Shown: piece after piece, positions 63,957 to 64,000 of the stretch
How the letters are laid out: each line of letters opens with the position of its first letter
How positions within the stretch are numbered: the first letter of the stretch is position 1
Origin: Phycisphaeraceae bacterium
Lineage (GTDB): Bacteria > Planctomycetota > Phycisphaerae > Phycisphaerales > Zrk34
NCBI GenBank assembly: GCA_028282685.1
Contig: JANQHK010000094.1
Coordinates: forward strand, 1 to 64,000
Direction of reading: 5' to 3'
DNA: 64,000 bases
The notes under the pieces: model-generated
The model's database searches: none
Told to the model about the DNA's origin: nothing
Seen by the model: only the letters and a program-made list of their open reading frames with translations
Program-made: the position numbers and the translations under genes

Positions 63957-64000
63957 TTAAAGTCGCGGCAGACTCAATCCGCCGTCGATGATCAGCACCT
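63957..64000 (-). CDS. C-terminal end of an SDR-family oxidoreductase
   Basis: Only the last 13 codons plus TAA are inside the window: VLIIDGGLSLPRL. DGG followed by a hydrophobic end is the typical C-terminus of classical SDR enzymes. It is read on the minus strand and ends 14 bp before the aldolase start, so the two are likely cotranscribed. It is a partial call with limited evidence. Confidence 0.55.
   Translation of the reverse strand, partial: VLIIDGGLSLPRL

Overview
The window is high-GC, densely packed bacterial chromosome with no phage, transposon, CRISPR or rRNA. Gene content points to a Gram-negative planctomycete-like bacterium, most plausibly of the Phycisphaerae (inference from gene content, not from a marker search). 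The reasons are meso-diaminopimelate-type MurE with MurF and MraY, KdsB (Kdo/LPS, so an outer membrane), MqnD (futalosine menaquinone route), bactofilins, a short histone-H1-like protein, many lipoproteins and TPR proteins, and ExbB/ExbD beside a PD40/alpha-toroid giant protein.

Layout. 1-4.1 kb (+): end of CoaX, an MnmE-like GTPase, a lipoprotein, a membrane-anchored TPR protein and an RluA-family pseudouridine synthase. 4.2-7.3 kb (-): KorB and KorA. 7.4-12.6 kb: a small membrane protein (-), a large secreted protein (+) and FtsK (+). 12.7-22.1 kb (mostly -): SmpB, a long inverted repeat, MnmE, YidC, a metallophosphoesterase, an SDR, a structured non-coding region, NuoI, a pseudopilin, MqnD and a lipoprotein. 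22.2-27.6 kb: a histidine kinase and a receiver-GGDEF protein (+), a 25-residue membrane peptide (-), a secreted protein (+) and a small tail-anchored protein (-). 28-32 kb (-): murE-murF-mraY with 4-bp overlaps. 32.2-42.8 kb: a PAS/GAF/receiver protein (+), a desaturase, PyrG, KdsB and a TPR protein (-), peptide deformylase (+), Fmt, a 3D-domain protein and a HEAT/TPR protein (-). 42.9-44.8 kb (+): leuA behind a leucine attenuator whose leader peptide appears to be leaderless. 44.8-54.3 kb: small membrane proteins, two bactofilin-type genes, an isochorismatase-like hydrolase, the H1-like protein, a FabZ-like protein, a degenerate UvrC-like protein, an SNase-like protein, a DciA-like protein, a sulfotransferase-glycosyltransferase fusion and a DUF488 protein. 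54.5 kb: tRNA-Gly(CCC). 54.6-64 kb (-): an MsrB lipoprotein, then an apparent four-gene unit TPR-exbB-exbD-PD40/toroid, then KDPG aldolase and the tail of an SDR.

Functional themes: envelope biogenesis (MurE/F, MraY, KdsB, YidC, FtsK, bactofilins, 3D protein, ExbBD), translation and tRNA/rRNA modification (MnmE, RluA-type, SmpB, Def, Fmt), signalling (histidine kinase plus diguanylate cyclase; a multidomain sensor) and central metabolism (KorAB, LeuA, PyrG, KDPG aldolase, MqnD, NuoI).

The strongest non-coding observations are the leuA attenuator, a duplicated GNRA-loop hairpin element at 18.8-19.1 kb whose differences preserve pairing, and several promoters placed so that the mRNA would begin at or next to the start codon.
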